From: Obelidium mucronatum
Lineage: Eukaryota > Chytridiomycota > Chytridiomycetes > Chytridiales > Chytriomycetaceae
Assembly: GCA_025765595.1 (NCBI GenBank)
Contig: JAIVFH010000010.1
Coordinates: forward strand, 248,001 to 312,000
Direction: 5' to 3'
DNA length: 64,000 nt
Under the pieces are notes generated by a model. It ran no database searches and was not told the DNA's origin. It saw nothing but the letters and a program-made list of their open reading frames with translations. This document shows positions 54,027 to 64,000 of this stretch, one piece after another. Within the stretch, counting starts at the first letter, position 1. Every line of letters begins with the position of its first letter. The translations under genes were made by a program, and so were the position numbers.

Positions 54027-54984
54027 TTGCCAAAAAATAGTACACTTTCTATTTCACTTGCTCAAGTTCTTTTATTTCTTCCTTGCTCATCAGCCTGTCT
54101 GCCAGCACAGCAGTTCTGCGAAACCTCCCAGGCTACATGTGCAGTCCACTCTGACCCATGGGTCTTTGACTTTGGCTCCAAGCTCTTTGCTTTCGACGAA
54201 GAAGCCACAACTTACATGTCAACACGGTTGAAATGCAAGTGAAAGCCGTATTCGCGAAACACTAACGACCCAAAACAGCTCAAGGACGTGTATGTGATCG
54301 ATCAAGTGTGTACACGTGTGGTACAGAATCAGAGACTTTTAACTCTGACCAATGTTCCCCATAAAGTCCTCACTGCAAGGTTGGAAGCTGTGCCAAAACC
54401 TGTGCGATGTCGTCGTTCAACAAGGACAAGATCCATTGCCGAATGTGGATCTTTCAATTAGATACTTTGGAAATCAAGGGCTTGGTGGATTATGTTACAG
54501 GGATACTCCTGGTTGCCCAAAAGACCAACCTGTTGAAACAACTGTGGCTGTTCAACCAACTACCAAAATAGTAACAACTGCCGCCACTTCTATTGTTACA
54601 ACAACCAAGGCTGAAGGAGCCACAACAACATCTGCAGCCAAAACTTCAGTGCTCGCCAATGTGACAAGTCCAAAAACTTTGGTTTCAACATTAGTAACCT
54701 CATTGCAACCATCATCTGCTGTTGTATCTGCTACGGCTTCAAGCAGTAGCACAGTCACTACGGTGGCTGTCGTTTCTGGATCAGGGATTACCACGACATC
54801 AGTGAGTCCTAGTACGACAGCTGTACCACAAATTGCCTTGACAACCGAAGTTGTGGCTTCGTCAAAGGCAAATGTACAACCTGCTACAACTGCTTCAATC
54901 AAAACTGGAATCTTGTATTCTGGGGCAACTGCTTTGACATTTAAAAGTGCGGTCTCTGTTTTGACTATCTGTCTTTTCTTTTAA
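54027..54984 (+). pseudogene. Degenerate paralogue of the secreted Ser/Thr-rich protein
   Basis: It aligns along its length with the gene at 55176. A hydrophobic leader (LAQVLLFLPCSSACLPAQQFC) precedes CAVHSDPWVFDFGSKLFAF, DVYVIDQV, GQDPLPNVDLSIRYFGNQGLGGLCY and a Thr/Ser-rich tail with a C-terminal hydrophobic segment. The matching pieces lie in three frames between 54200 and 54420, only one change could be an intron (about 54240-54280, with CACTAAC), and no ATG precedes the leader in frame. It is therefore scored as broken, though sequence errors could contribute. Confidence 0.6.
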
Positions 54985-55175
54985 TACAACATATCCTTCC
55001 TCTTCCTGTTTTTGGAGGAATAACAATAAAGTAGCAAATAAACTCATTTCGACAAACGTTTTATTGTTTCTGGGACGCCTCAAATTCGAATTCTGTCAGG
55101 GGAAGTCCGTTTCAGACAATAAAAGACAACAACAACCGTCCACAAACACAAAAAAAGATATCAAAAACTAAGCAA

Positions 55176-56063
55176 ATGATTCTTGCATCCATCCTTTCTC
55201 TTACTGCTACCACTCTCGCTCAAAGCGCGTACTGTCCTCCCAACCCCAACTCTTGCCAAATCCAATCAGACCCATACATCAGCACATTCCAAGGGCCAGT
55301 AGTTGAATTCAGTAAAGCAGGAACATTTTATGCACTCAACAGCGATGAAATGACTGTCCAAGTCGTTGTAGGATCACACTACGTACCCAGACTCGCCAAA
55401 AACGTTTACATTGTGGATCAAGTCACATTCTCATGCAAAGACGGCCAACAAAAGACTTTCACAACTGCAAACACAACTGTCACGAATAAGCTTGTCTGTA
55501 ACACTGGGTCTTGCAAAATCCAAGATGGATGCTCCTTGACTGTTTTGCCAGGACTGGATCCAATTCCGAATGTCAATGTCCAGGAAGTTAGGTACATGGG
55601 GTCCAAAGCGATTGGGGGCCTCTGTTTTGGAAGTCAGAACGGGTGCAGTATTGATGATGATGATGTCGATCGGGTGGTGGATCCAGTGAAAACTTCAATC
55701 AAAACGTCTTCACAAGTGGCGGGGCAAGTTGCGACGCCAGCTAAAACTGCATCTACCGCTGTGGCGCCTGTTGTGGCGACTACAACAACCTGCTCATCAA
55801 GTTCAAGCACGGGGAATAATGCGAGTATCGTAACTGCGTCAAGCTCAAGTAGTATTGCCGCCGCTACGGCTTTGACTTCTACATGTACCAGCAACGCGGT
55901 TCCTCCAGCAACGAAACCATACACTGCCCCGACAGGATTGTTTTTGCCGACTGTTACAGCTGTTGCGCCAGTTACGGCGTTCACTACAAATTTAATGTAT
56001 GGCGCTGCTGACCGTGTTGTGTTTGGTGGGGTTGTGGCCGCAGGATTCGTTTTATTGATGTAG
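55176..56063 (+). CDS. Secreted Ser/Thr-rich, probably GPI-anchored surface protein
   Basis: 295 residues, single exon. Signal peptide MILASILSLTATTLAQS. A Cys-containing N-terminal domain (YCPPNPNSCQIQSDPYISTF, VYIVDQVTFSC, LVCNTGSCKIQDGC, LTVLPGLDPIPNV) resembles small von Willebrand D-like or lectin-like extracellular folds, but I cannot name it. A Ser/Thr/Ala-rich stalk from about 170 and a C-terminal hydrophobic tail (VVFGGVVAAGFVLLM) fit GPI attachment. The preceding gene is a broken copy, so this is a small tandem family. Confidence 0.75.
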   Translation: MILASILSLTATTLAQSAYCPPNPNSCQIQSDPYISTFQGPVVEFSKAGTFYALNSDEMTVQVVVGSHYVPRLAKNVYIVDQVTFSCKDGQQKTFTTANTTVTNKLVCNTGSCKIQDGCSLTVLPGLDPIPNVNVQEVRYMGSKAIGGLCFGSQNGCSIDDDDVDRVVDPVKTSIKTSSQVAGQVATPAKTASTAVAPVVATTTTCSSSSSTGNNASIVTASSSSSIAAATALTSTCTSNAVPPATKPYTAPTGLFLPTVTAVAPVTAFTTNLMYGAADRVVFGGVVAAGFVLLM

Positions 56064-56200
56064 AAGTAGCCGAAAAGAAGGGTAATAAAATTAAGTGTTC
56101 AAAAACGTGGTTAAGCAGGAAGTCCGCTGGCACAGTCACTGCCGCACAACTCTTCGAAAAAATATATATTCACCCAAGCAAACGCTCCAAAGAATAAGTG

Positions 56201-56563
56201 ATGAGCTTGCAAACAAACTCAACATCCTTCAACGCAGTTCCATATTACCAAGATGATTCCGATATAGCCCTGAAACCCTTGACGTTTACAGCTGCTAGAC
56301 CACCAATGGGTCCAATTGTATTCACCACACTTGGTGCCATGTGTGGAACCGCTTTTGGCTCTGTTATTTCCATCCTTTTGGTCTGGGGTCTTAAAACACT
56401 CTTTCCAGCTTTGACATCCTACTTGGAGCCAAAAAAGAAGGAAGAAAGGAAAGAATACAGCGTTTACCGTGGACGACGAGATTATATTCCGCCAGTTGCA
56501 TCACGGCGGCGTGGGTGCAGAGGCCGAGGACGGCGAACTTTAAGAAGCGATCGTTTTGAATGA
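56201..56563 (+). CDS. Small single-pass membrane protein, unknown
   Basis: 120 residues from the ATG at 56201. No signal peptide; one hydrophobic helix near residues 48-70 (AMCGTAFGSVISILLVWGL) followed by a basic cytosol-like tail (EPKKKEERKE, SRRRGCRGRGRR). TATATATT at about 56163-56170 may serve as a TATA box. Family unknown. Confidence 0.5.
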   Translation: MSLQTNSTSFNAVPYYQDDSDIALKPLTFTAARPPMGPIVFTTLGAMCGTAFGSVISILLVWGLKTLFPALTSYLEPKKKEERKEYSVYRGRRDYIPPVASRRRGCRGRGRRTLRSDRFE

Positions 56564-56639
56564 AATATATGTTATAAATATTAAGTAAATAAATAGAGTA
56601 CCAAGAATAGTATCTCGTTAAGGTTGCAGCAAAGAACGT

Positions 56640-56925
56640 TGAGTATCTGATCGAATCCACTTACCCGCTTCAAAACGTGGGCATCCAGGACGACAACTAG
56701 TCTTAAGACTTTGATACAACGGCGGGTATCATCAAAGGCGGCCGAGCAGCGTGGGCGCATGCAAGTGAATCCTTTGGAGCGGAGAAAATACGGTCTACGG
56801 AACGGAATCGGCTGTGTTTGACTTCTGGAGGCTTCGTAATCAATAGTTAGCTCTTCGCCGGCTTTGATGAAGTTGAGGATGCCAAAAACAATTGGGCTGA
56901 CATGAGTGAGGCAGCTTTCCAATCA
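56640..56925 (-). pseudogene. Fragment of a third SET-MYND gene
   Basis: The minus strand encodes GEELTIDYEASRSQTQPI, FRRPYFLRSKGFTCM and RPRCSAAFDDTR, nearly the same as residues 170-225 of the two genes at 13.5-16.7 kb. Upstream, a frame-shifted remnant of the SHSC region is visible at DNA level (GAAAGCTGCCTCACTCATGT). Sequence after DDTR no longer matches, and there is no start, SET N-lobe or MYND finger. One conserved Cys of the post-SET cluster has changed to Arg. It lies in the upstream region of the Swp1 gene. Confidence 0.85.
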
Positions 56926-56982
56926 CTGAAAATATGGCATAATCTTTGTCTTCGTTACTTAGCATTATTGTTATTTTTCAAC

Positions 56983-58077
56983 ATGGCCAAAATTCTCACA
57001 CTACTTCTCACCACACTGTCCTTGGTCTTCGCCGTCCAAGCATCCTTCACTACAAAACTCGTTGTTCAAGGCCGCGATGGGGGTCAAATCGCATCAGTGA
57101 GGTAAGCAGACATACACCTGAAAGGGAGAGCTGAGTTATTTTTATTTAAATTTCTTATTTAGCGTTGCATCACCCAAAACACTCGCAAAACCAGTCAATG
57201 TTGGCGAAGGAGAAGTGCTTGCACTCAGTGTTTCTGAGAGCGATGAGAAGGACAATGTTCTATGGGCTCACTTTGCGCATTCAACCGAAACTGACGCTGA
57301 AGCGTCATTTGTATTCGAAGGAAAGGGTGCTGGAAAATACCAGCTTAATCTGGTAAATTTTCGAAAGTCTCTTCATCGCTGTTTTTTTTTTTTGGTTTTT
57401 TAAACCTGTTTGAATAGGACGTTATCAAGAAGAACACATTCATCTACAACAAAATCAAGCAACACCCAGGCCTTTACAAATTGTCTGTCCTCAGTAAAAG
57501 CGCTCCAGAGGGCGTTTTGATTGGATCCGTCAATTTTGATATCCGCCCGCTTGAACCTGTTCATGTTTTGGGATCAACCGAGTCTTTTGCTCCTGTCAAG
57601 GAGATTTATCATGTGTTTAGACAGGCTGAAAAGATGCCAAACGCTCTGATTTCTTATGCGTTTGCTGCTGCTGTTGTTTTTGTTCCATGGGCGTTGTTAC
57701 TGGTTTTGGTACGTGTTTTCTTCTCATGTGGTCCCACTGATCTTTGGGCCGGTCAAAAAAAAAAAACCTGGATGCCCACGATCTGTTTGGTGGTTTCTAA
57801 CATGTATTTTTTTTAACAGTGGTCAGGACTCAACGTCAATGTTTCAAACCTGTCTGCATCAAGCTCCAACTTATTCTGGGGATCTGCGTTCCTCTTATCA
57901 TTGACTGCTTCTTGTGTATTCTTTTACGTATACTGGGTTCAATTGAACTTGTTCCAACTGTTTGGATATGGAAGCGTTATTTGGAGTATCATGGGATTCT
58001 TGGGTCGTCAGGCGCTAGTGTCGCGTGCAGATGCAAGATTACTTGAAGAGAAAAAGGCGAAGGCCGCCGCCAAGTGA
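56983..58077 (+). CDS. SWP1: Oligosaccharyltransferase subunit Swp1 / ribophorin II
   Basis: Subunit of the ER complex that N-glycosylates proteins. The join 56983..57101,57163..57352,57418..57708,57820..58077 gives 285 residues. Signal peptide (ILTLLLTTLSLVFAVQA), a luminal beta-rich domain, then the conserved region EIYHVFRQAEKMPNALISYAFAAAVV and three C-terminal transmembrane helices ending FFYVYWVQLNLFQLFGYGSVIWSIM, as in Swp1. The short form matches yeast Swp1 rather than full-length ribophorin II. Confidence 0.88.
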
Positions 58078-58196
58078 AAAAAAAATGTTGTCGAATTAAT
58101 AAATAAACTACTTTTTGTAAGCGAGTTGTTTTCTAAAAAGTTTATGCACATAACACTTATCAAAAAAAAAAAAAAAAAAAGAAAACAACAGTGTGT

Positions 58197-60106
58197 TCAC
58201 AGTCGCGCCCGATTATTTGCTTCATACACTGCATCCAATATCCCAAACAACCCAACAGGTTCCTCATCCATCCCACTCCTCTCCATTTCTGACAACCCAA
58301 GCCTCGATTCAGTAAGCATCCGAACTCCTCCATTTGAACTCGACTGATTCGGCACCAGCTGCCCCCCAAATTTGACACCCCTTCGACTCCTCACGGTTCC
58401 TGTTCCAGCAGCACCGCCTTCCAACAGAATCGACGCTTCACTTCGAAGCCCATTCGCACCCGCCAGCCTCTGTGTGCTCCGACTGAGCGCCTGCAGGTAC
58501 TGACTACCATCTACACCCACATCCCATTGCGGATAATTGGCTTTGAAATACAAGAAACTCTGCTCCATTTTCCCTTCCTTACTGACCAGATCTCTCGGAT
58601 TCCCATCGCCAGACGACCCAGCACCAGCGCCAGCGCCAGCGCCAGCAGAAGAAGCACCCCCATAGCCAGCGTTGGAACACCATACTTTGGATTCCCATAC
58701 CTTGCCAAATCAAACGCCGCAAAACTACATACAAACCCCACACCTTCCATATCCACTGTACAGTCCCTTATAAAGTCGATAATCGCTTCAGCTGAATGCG
58801 GCATACTATAATACAAAATGAAAGGCGCCAGCACCAGACTTGCCACTTCGAGCAACAGCTGCTTCATCTTCAAATCAAACAACGCGCTGAACTCATTCTT
58901 GACAAACTCCGTATGCAGTTTCCCGCGCCAGGATTCAGGGAGATGGTGTGTTTCTTCAATTACTTGTTTGAGATGCGATTCTGGTTCAAAGATCCGGGTT
59001 TCGTCGGGTATTGTTCCTCGGACGGCGGCCAGGATTCCTCCGAATACTGTAATGTAAAAGAGAGCACTGCGGCCGGGTGTTATCTCGAATTCTGTCAGTT
59101 CTTGGTCCAGGATGGCGAGCATGGCGAGTGCGGCGACGAAAGCGCCGGCAATGAAGCTGATTAAGCGGGCTAAAAGGATGGTTTTTTGTTTTCGGAATTG
59201 GTCAAGGTATTTTACGGCGAGCGGGTAGGATCTGTTGAGTCGTGTTTGGAATGTGTGGGGCAGTTCGTTGAATTCTCGGAGTGTCCATTGTGCTTGTAGA
59301 GTGTATTGGCGGGCGCCAAGAGAGGCTGGGGATTTTTGGTACTCCTAATATTGGTGCGAAGTTGGTTAAAGAAAACCCTAGATAAACTAAAAACCAGACC
59401 TCTGCATATTTAAAGAGAGAATAGAGAATCGCGATCACCAATAGAAACGGAGAAAACAAGAGATTCAGAATTCCCATAAGTTCGAATCGCTGTTGTAATC
59501 TGGGGTCCCAATCAAATTAGTCACCAAACCTTTGTTTTGAAAGAAAAACTCACCCAATAACCAACCGCCTTCGATGATTACTCTTCAAGAACCTCCTCCG
59601 TAACGCACCCTTCTCATCAAACGCGTACAAAACAACACAAAAGTACAAGTTCCATTCCAAAATCTTTGTCACAACAATCCCCTTCTTCCCAAACAACCAA
59701 CCCCCAAGAACCCCAGGAACTCTCAAATTCAAAATCTCCTTATTGAACATTGCAATCAAGTAATTATCTTTCCTCATGATTCGGTTCACAATCGAATGGG
59801 CATTGAGGCTATCGAGGCCCGGTTTTCGTTCTGGGTTCAGATTCGGGTGTGTGTATTTCAGGTGGCTCAGTTTCTGCACGATTTCTTGCCATTCTACGGT
59901 ATCCATATCGGATTCTTTGATTTCAAGTATATGTTCGTAAACCAGTTTGATTTCGTAGAGGTGAGGTAGATCCAGGAAGAGTCGAAATACTTGGGAAAGC
60001 CACCAGATGCCAAAGATGATCAAGAAGAAACTTTGAATTCCTGGAAGCCTGAGAAAGGAAAAAAAAGACAGAAAAAATAGGAGGGTTTAACTCAGATGCG
60101 ACCACA

Positions 60107-60145
<39 letters not shown>

Positions 60146-61114
60146 ACGTTTTTATGCATTGCGGAATAATCACATCAGAGAGTTGCTTGTGTTTATGTAT
60201 CCGAGAATGATCAATGCAAGAAAAGGCAAACGTGGAAAACCCAACCATAAATGCAAGAATACTGTACAAATACACCACACCAATTAAAATTCGAGAGAAT
60301 AGCGTAGAATAAAGAATCACATTCAACATACAATAGATTGCAAAACCGCGATAGAAGCACAGCATAGAAGCCCTTTTCAACAAAGTAGTCGTATATCTGA
60401 ACGTGGTCGTTAGTTCAGGCCTAACTGATTGAAATCCCTCACCCTCTCTAGAAACCCATCCAAATCTTCGAATCGCCGCCCAAATACGAAAAGCACGCGT
60501 CCGATCATCCACTTCCACCTCATCATCATCGTCTTGAAGAACTTGTCGTTCCTGTTCCTGTTGCTGCTGCTCACTGTGCACTGATTCAGCGCGTATATTC
60601 GAACGTGGCGATGATTGATTCCCGCTCCTCGAGTTTTTCCTTTGAACGCGAAAAGCGCTCTTTAGCCTTGTGTTTGTTTTCTGTACCAATGGCTTTCGCT
60701 CCTCGACAATTAGATTATTGGGCGGCGCTGAGTCGCTATCCGAGTCGCTGTCGCGGCCGCCGCTGGCAAACGAGTGAGATGACTCAGGGTTTGTATTTAT
60801 TTCGAGTTGGTGTTGGAGGAGTGGCTCGGTTTGGATGTGGTTGTTGTTGTTGTTGCTGTGCTGAAGTTGTTTGTGTCGTTCAAAGTGCTTCCGAAAGCTC
60901 TGTTGAAGTTTGAAAACGGGTTTTCGATCGGAAGCGAGTGGTGGTGGAAAGCAGGGAACGGGATCATATCATTGGCGCCATCGTCATGGCGCGAGTGAGT
61001 CGGAGAGAGGGGATCCATCGCAATCATATTTGTCTCGGAGCTTTCCATCGATTGAGTTCCAGCGGTTTGGAAGTACATTGGTGCCTGTTGGTGTTCGATG
61101 GCGGTGGTCATCAT
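58197..61114 (-). CDS. ATG9: Autophagy lipid scramblase Atg9
   Basis: Atg9 vesicles seed the autophagosome. Conserved blocks: IYDYFVEKGFYAVLLSRF (after an intron), MVGFSTFAFSCIDHSRI, QLSDVIIPQCI, LNAHSIVNRIMRKDNYLIAMFNKEIL, ITPGRSALFYITVFGGILA, HHLPESWRGKLHTEFVKNEF, EGVGFVCSFAAFDLARYGNP, and KMEQSFLYFKANYPQW. Multiple transmembrane helices. An intron with a 30-A tract on the plus strand lies near 60113-60142. The long Asn/Gln/Ser-rich N-terminus (MMTTAIEHQQ... at 61114) needs a frame change near 60810-60880, and the junction before KMEQSF is either an intron or a frame change near 58685, so those ends are provisional. Confidence 0.88.
60113..60142. repeat. 30-base poly(A) tract inside an ATG9 intron
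   Basis: Thirty consecutive A on the plus strand, poly(U) in the ATG9 pre-mRNA, starting right after a GTGAGT donor. The length is likely variable. Confidence 0.85.
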
Positions 61115-61221
61115 TCTCGTTGCTTGGATTCATGGTCTTTTTTCTCACACAGATTGAAACCTTCAAAGCGTGGATCTGCAACTCAACTAATAACATAAAT
61201 GGCTTTCTTTTATTTTACTTT

Positions 61222-62514
61222 CTAAGGGGATTGTGGGGATTGTTGTGGGGGAGGTTGGGGTTGCTGACTGAAAAAGTGATAGTTGCCATAAGAATCATAG
61301 TAGCCAGGATACTGAGTTTGGCCATTTTGAAATCCCGGTTGCGTTGGTGGATAGGCATAGGCTGTTGCAGGGTGATACTGCGCATACATGACAGAATTTT
61401 GAGAATATTGAGGCTGCACTTGTTGACCATACTGTTGCGGGTATCCTTGACCATTTGGTACAACCGCGGGTCCTAGTAAATGGTGGAGCTACATGAGTCA
61501 TTTGCTGTTGCTGTTGTTGTCCTTGTGGGAGATATGTCGGCACCGCTGAAACGTGAGCCTGCGTACCAGCGACTTCATCCTCTGGAACTAATCTCGGTTC
61601 CACGACACTAGTAACCTCAGAATTAGCTGTAGCCTTCCTTTCTAGAGCACCCAATGGCAAAGGCTTTCCACTATTAAATGCGGAATTGACAACCGGGCCT
61701 GTTGGGGAAGTCTGCTCTTGGGGAGAAGCGGGAATAACGGGAATAGGTGGCAGGGGGTTCTCAAAATCAAGGGGAGGCGCTGCGGGTTGATTGAATTGAT
61801 CGAAGCGAGTATTCAAAGAGTCATCCATGCGCGATTGGGCACGACGGCGGACTAGAATAAAGCCAACAGCGCCAAGTGCCGCCAGCGCCACAGCAACGGT
61901 TACGCCGACAATGATCGGAGTCGAACTGGTGGCCGATGCCGAAGCCGAGTCGTTTGATCCAGATGGGTTGAGAGCAACCTGGCCGGATCCAGTCGTTGAC
62001 GCCAGCGCGCTTGTCGTTGTCGCCGTCGCGCGTCCTCGCACCGTTGTGGAAGTAGTTGGGATACTCGGCACATTCGCGCCTGCAAGAGCAGCGTCAATTC
62101 GTCGATCCACGCCACTTGAAAGTCGAAAATTCTTTTACCTCCCGGCGCCGCGCCGCCCGCAAGCAGAAGCGTCTCTGCGCTGACGGCGCTGTCGAAGTCG
62201 CGGCAGTTTGGCCGCGCCGCCGGACACACGCTGAACTGCGCCATCACTTCGTATCTGTCGGTGCGTGAGGGCGCCGCCGCCTGGCATGCCGCCGCCACGC
62301 AGAAGCCGACGCTGCGCATCGCCGGTGGACACGGCGCCATTGGCGCTTGCAGCGACGCCGTTGCCTTGCACAGCACGCCCAAGGGATAGTCAAACTCAAC
62401 TGCCACTGTGTTCGAGCCAAAGGGCACTGTGAGCACATACAGCGAGTCGAGGTACAATGTCGCAGTGACGGCGCCAGAGGCTGCCTGCACAACGCTCACA
62501 AAGGCGTCTCCCAT
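61222..62514 (-). CDS. Single-pass membrane protein with Tyr-rich tail, copy A
   Basis: Exon 1 (62514-62139) encodes MGDAFVSVVQAASGAVTATL...YVLTVPFGSNTVAVEFDYPLG and several Cys (FCVAAACQ, FSVCPAARPNC). A 59-base GT-AG intron is followed by exon 2 from 62079. Exon 2 carries a Thr/Ser stretch, a transmembrane helix (IIVGVTVAVALAALGAVGFILV) followed by RRRAQSR, and a Pro/Gln-rich tail. The tail YPGYYDSYGNYHFFSQQ lies in another frame after about 61475, so a one-base lesion or error is suspected. The layout resembles fungal wall-stress sensors (Mid2-like), but there is no clear signal peptide. Tandem with copy B. Confidence 0.65.
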
Positions 62515-62650
62515 AGAATTTTTGGATTATTTGGTTGTAAAATTTATTATAATTGCCATTCATTGGGCACGTGTCGTAAGAGTCATCACTCTTTTATTTT
62601 TATAGAAGATCTAAAGGAAAAGGAAAAGACATTGCAGGATCATTAACCAA

Positions 62651-63986
62651 TCACTGCTTTTGTTGCGAAAAGTAGTGGTACACTCCATTTTGATCGTAAT
62701 AGCCTGGGTATTGCGGCTGGCTTGGATCCAATTGTTGCTGCTCGTACATTTGTTGGACCAGACGCTGCTGTTCCTCTGGAGACAGATTTTGCTGTTGCAA
62801 GTATTGCTGCTGTTGTTGTTGCTGTTGCATCATTTGCTCTGGTGTAGGTTGGCCAATTATTTGCTGCTGCTGCTGAATTTCTTGCACTTGCGCCTGTAAT
62901 TGCATCATGTGATTCCTTTGTTTCTCTTGCAGAACTTGATCTTGTTGAAGGATGTGCTGCTTCTGGCCGTTTACCCCACCCTGTGGCGATCCAGCACCAG
63001 CAGTTGATTCTTTCACGACGACACTTGGAGCAGCCGCAGTCTTTTCCACTGGCGCCTTGTAAGGCAGCGCCCCGTGATCCTCCTTTCTTGGAATACGCGC
63101 GCTCTCAATATCATCCTCATCATCATCGCCAACAGCCATATTCCGAGCATTGAATTCAGCAAGTCGAAGAGTTGTAGCTTCCTTTCTATTGGCTTGGGCG
63201 CGTCTTCTCATTGCAACAAAAGCGAAACCACCCAACAGAATAAGCGCGATTCCGATCCCAGCCCCAATGAGCGTGGGATTAGGCTTACTGCTTGTAGTCG
63301 AGGAGCTTGTATTGTTGTTGTTGTTCAGGGAGACTTGATTGTTTCCAGAAACAGGGGCGACGGTGTTGGTTCCAAGTGGTGCGCGAGAAGAGGTTGATGT
63401 GGCAATTACAGCTGCGTTGGTTTGTGCGCCGCCAACATCGCCAGCGCTTGTAACCTCTGGAATAATAACATCCGCAGTCGTGACTGGCTGGGGCTGTTCA
63501 ACAGGAGGAACAGTGGGTTCTACAACTGGTGGCATCGGTGGAGGCGATGTCCCTTCTACCAAGAACACGGCCGGAGTCGCAAAGCTGTCTGTAGTCGAAC
63601 AATTAACATCCGAGGCAGGGCAAACACTCCACTTGGCCTTGAAATGTTTTTGTTTTGAATTTCAGTCATCAAGAGATAAACCCCAGATTGACAGGCAGAA
63701 CCCAACTCACCAAGATCTGAGTGTTTCCCGTCTTCTTGATGGCATCGCTCGCGGAAACACACGAGGCGGAAATACATCTCTTTGAAGTACCGATAGCAGC
63801 TGGACATGCTGCCGTCGCTGGCTGCACTCTGATGGAAGTAGTACACAAGAACCCGGCCAGATAGTTCACCTCAAGACTGAGAGTATTGGCCGAGGAAGGG
63901 AACTTGTTCATGTAGATAGTGTCCAAATAAAGCGTTGAAGTGACCGCTCCGTTAGGTGCTTGCGTTACAGCAACGTAAGTTGACAT
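62651..63986 (-). CDS. Single-pass membrane protein with Tyr-rich tail, copy B
   Basis: The join complement(62651..63637,63711..63986) gives 420 residues in frame. MSTYVAVTQAPNGAVTSTLYLDTIYM matches the start of copy A. Extracellular-type Cys motifs (CISASCVSA, KWSVCPASDVNC) are followed by a Thr/Ser/Asn stretch, a transmembrane helix (LIGAGIGIALILLGGFAFVAM), RRRAQ, and a long Gln-rich cytosolic tail ending YPGYYDQNGVYHYFSQQKQ. Conservation of the tail end between copies suggests a binding motif. No signal peptide is visible; an upstream exon could lie beyond the window. Function unknown. Confidence 0.72.
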
Positions 63987-64000
63987 GTCTTGTGTGTGTG

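Noticed and set aside
54552..54902. Long minus-strand ORF opposite the Thr/Ser-rich tail (also 55634-55984)
   Set aside because: Mirror of repetitive Thr/Ser/Ala codons in the plus-strand surface proteins; no independent start context or homology.

Overview
The window is eukaryotic nuclear DNA, most likely from a zoosporic or other early-diverging fungus (chytrid-like). The evidence is compact genes with GT-AG introns of roughly 45-120 bases, fungal-type housekeeping proteins (ATG9, VPS5, COQ1, Swp1/ribophorin II, VTS1, a TFIIIC WD40 subunit, Listerin, UroD), a fungal-style Dicer, and CpG-rich first exons. I cannot name the species. Exon joins were built by hand from splice signals and phase. 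Where I give them, the joins sum to whole codons.

Layout. 1-11.6 kb: the end of an unknown gene, Lunapark, a small SAP30-like protein, a coiled-coil protein divergent from a Lines homologue, and Dicer. 11.7-17.2 kb: an isochorismatase-fold hydrolase, a secreted phosphoesterase, two tandem SET-MYND genes whose 3' two-thirds are nearly identical, and a small Ala-rich membrane protein. 17.3-21.5 kb: two tandem paralogues of an unrecognised family. The first is split after codon 24 by a 1.58-kb hAT-like non-autonomous DNA transposon with an 8-bp target duplication. 21.6-32.7 kb: an F-box-like/LRR protein, then a small secreted repeat protein with dibasic KR sites (possible Kex2-processed peptide precursor) that is split by a full-length 9.2-kb Ty3/Gypsy-type LTR retrotransposon. 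The LTRs are 342 bp and the target duplication is CCAG.

32.7-53 kb is dense housekeeping sequence: NCS-1 calcium sensor, VTS1, an unknown protein, UroD and TFIIIC subunit sharing a 58-bp bidirectional promoter, Listerin, VPS5, a BtuF-like helical-backbone metal-receptor protein, and COQ1. 53-64 kb is more accessory: a broken GNAT-like gene, a degenerate and an intact secreted Ser/Thr-rich GPI-like protein, a small membrane protein, a fragment of a third SET-MYND copy, Swp1, ATG9, and two tandem single-pass membrane proteins with a conserved Tyr-rich tail.

The outstanding observation is the retrotransposon. Its second ORF starts with a complete exonuclease III/APE-type (EEP) endonuclease domain, with all catalytic motifs visible, fused ahead of Ty3-type reverse transcriptase, RNase H and integrase. 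The usual Ty3/Gypsy order has no such domain. The element also has an Asp-Lys-Gly protease motif, an untranslated gap between gag-protease and pol, and a hairpin where a polypurine tract is expected.

Several otherwise convincing genes (Dicer RNase IIIa, VPS5 N-terminus, ATG9, one of the terminal membrane proteins) need one-base frame changes that no plausible intron explains. These may be assembly indels or real lesions.
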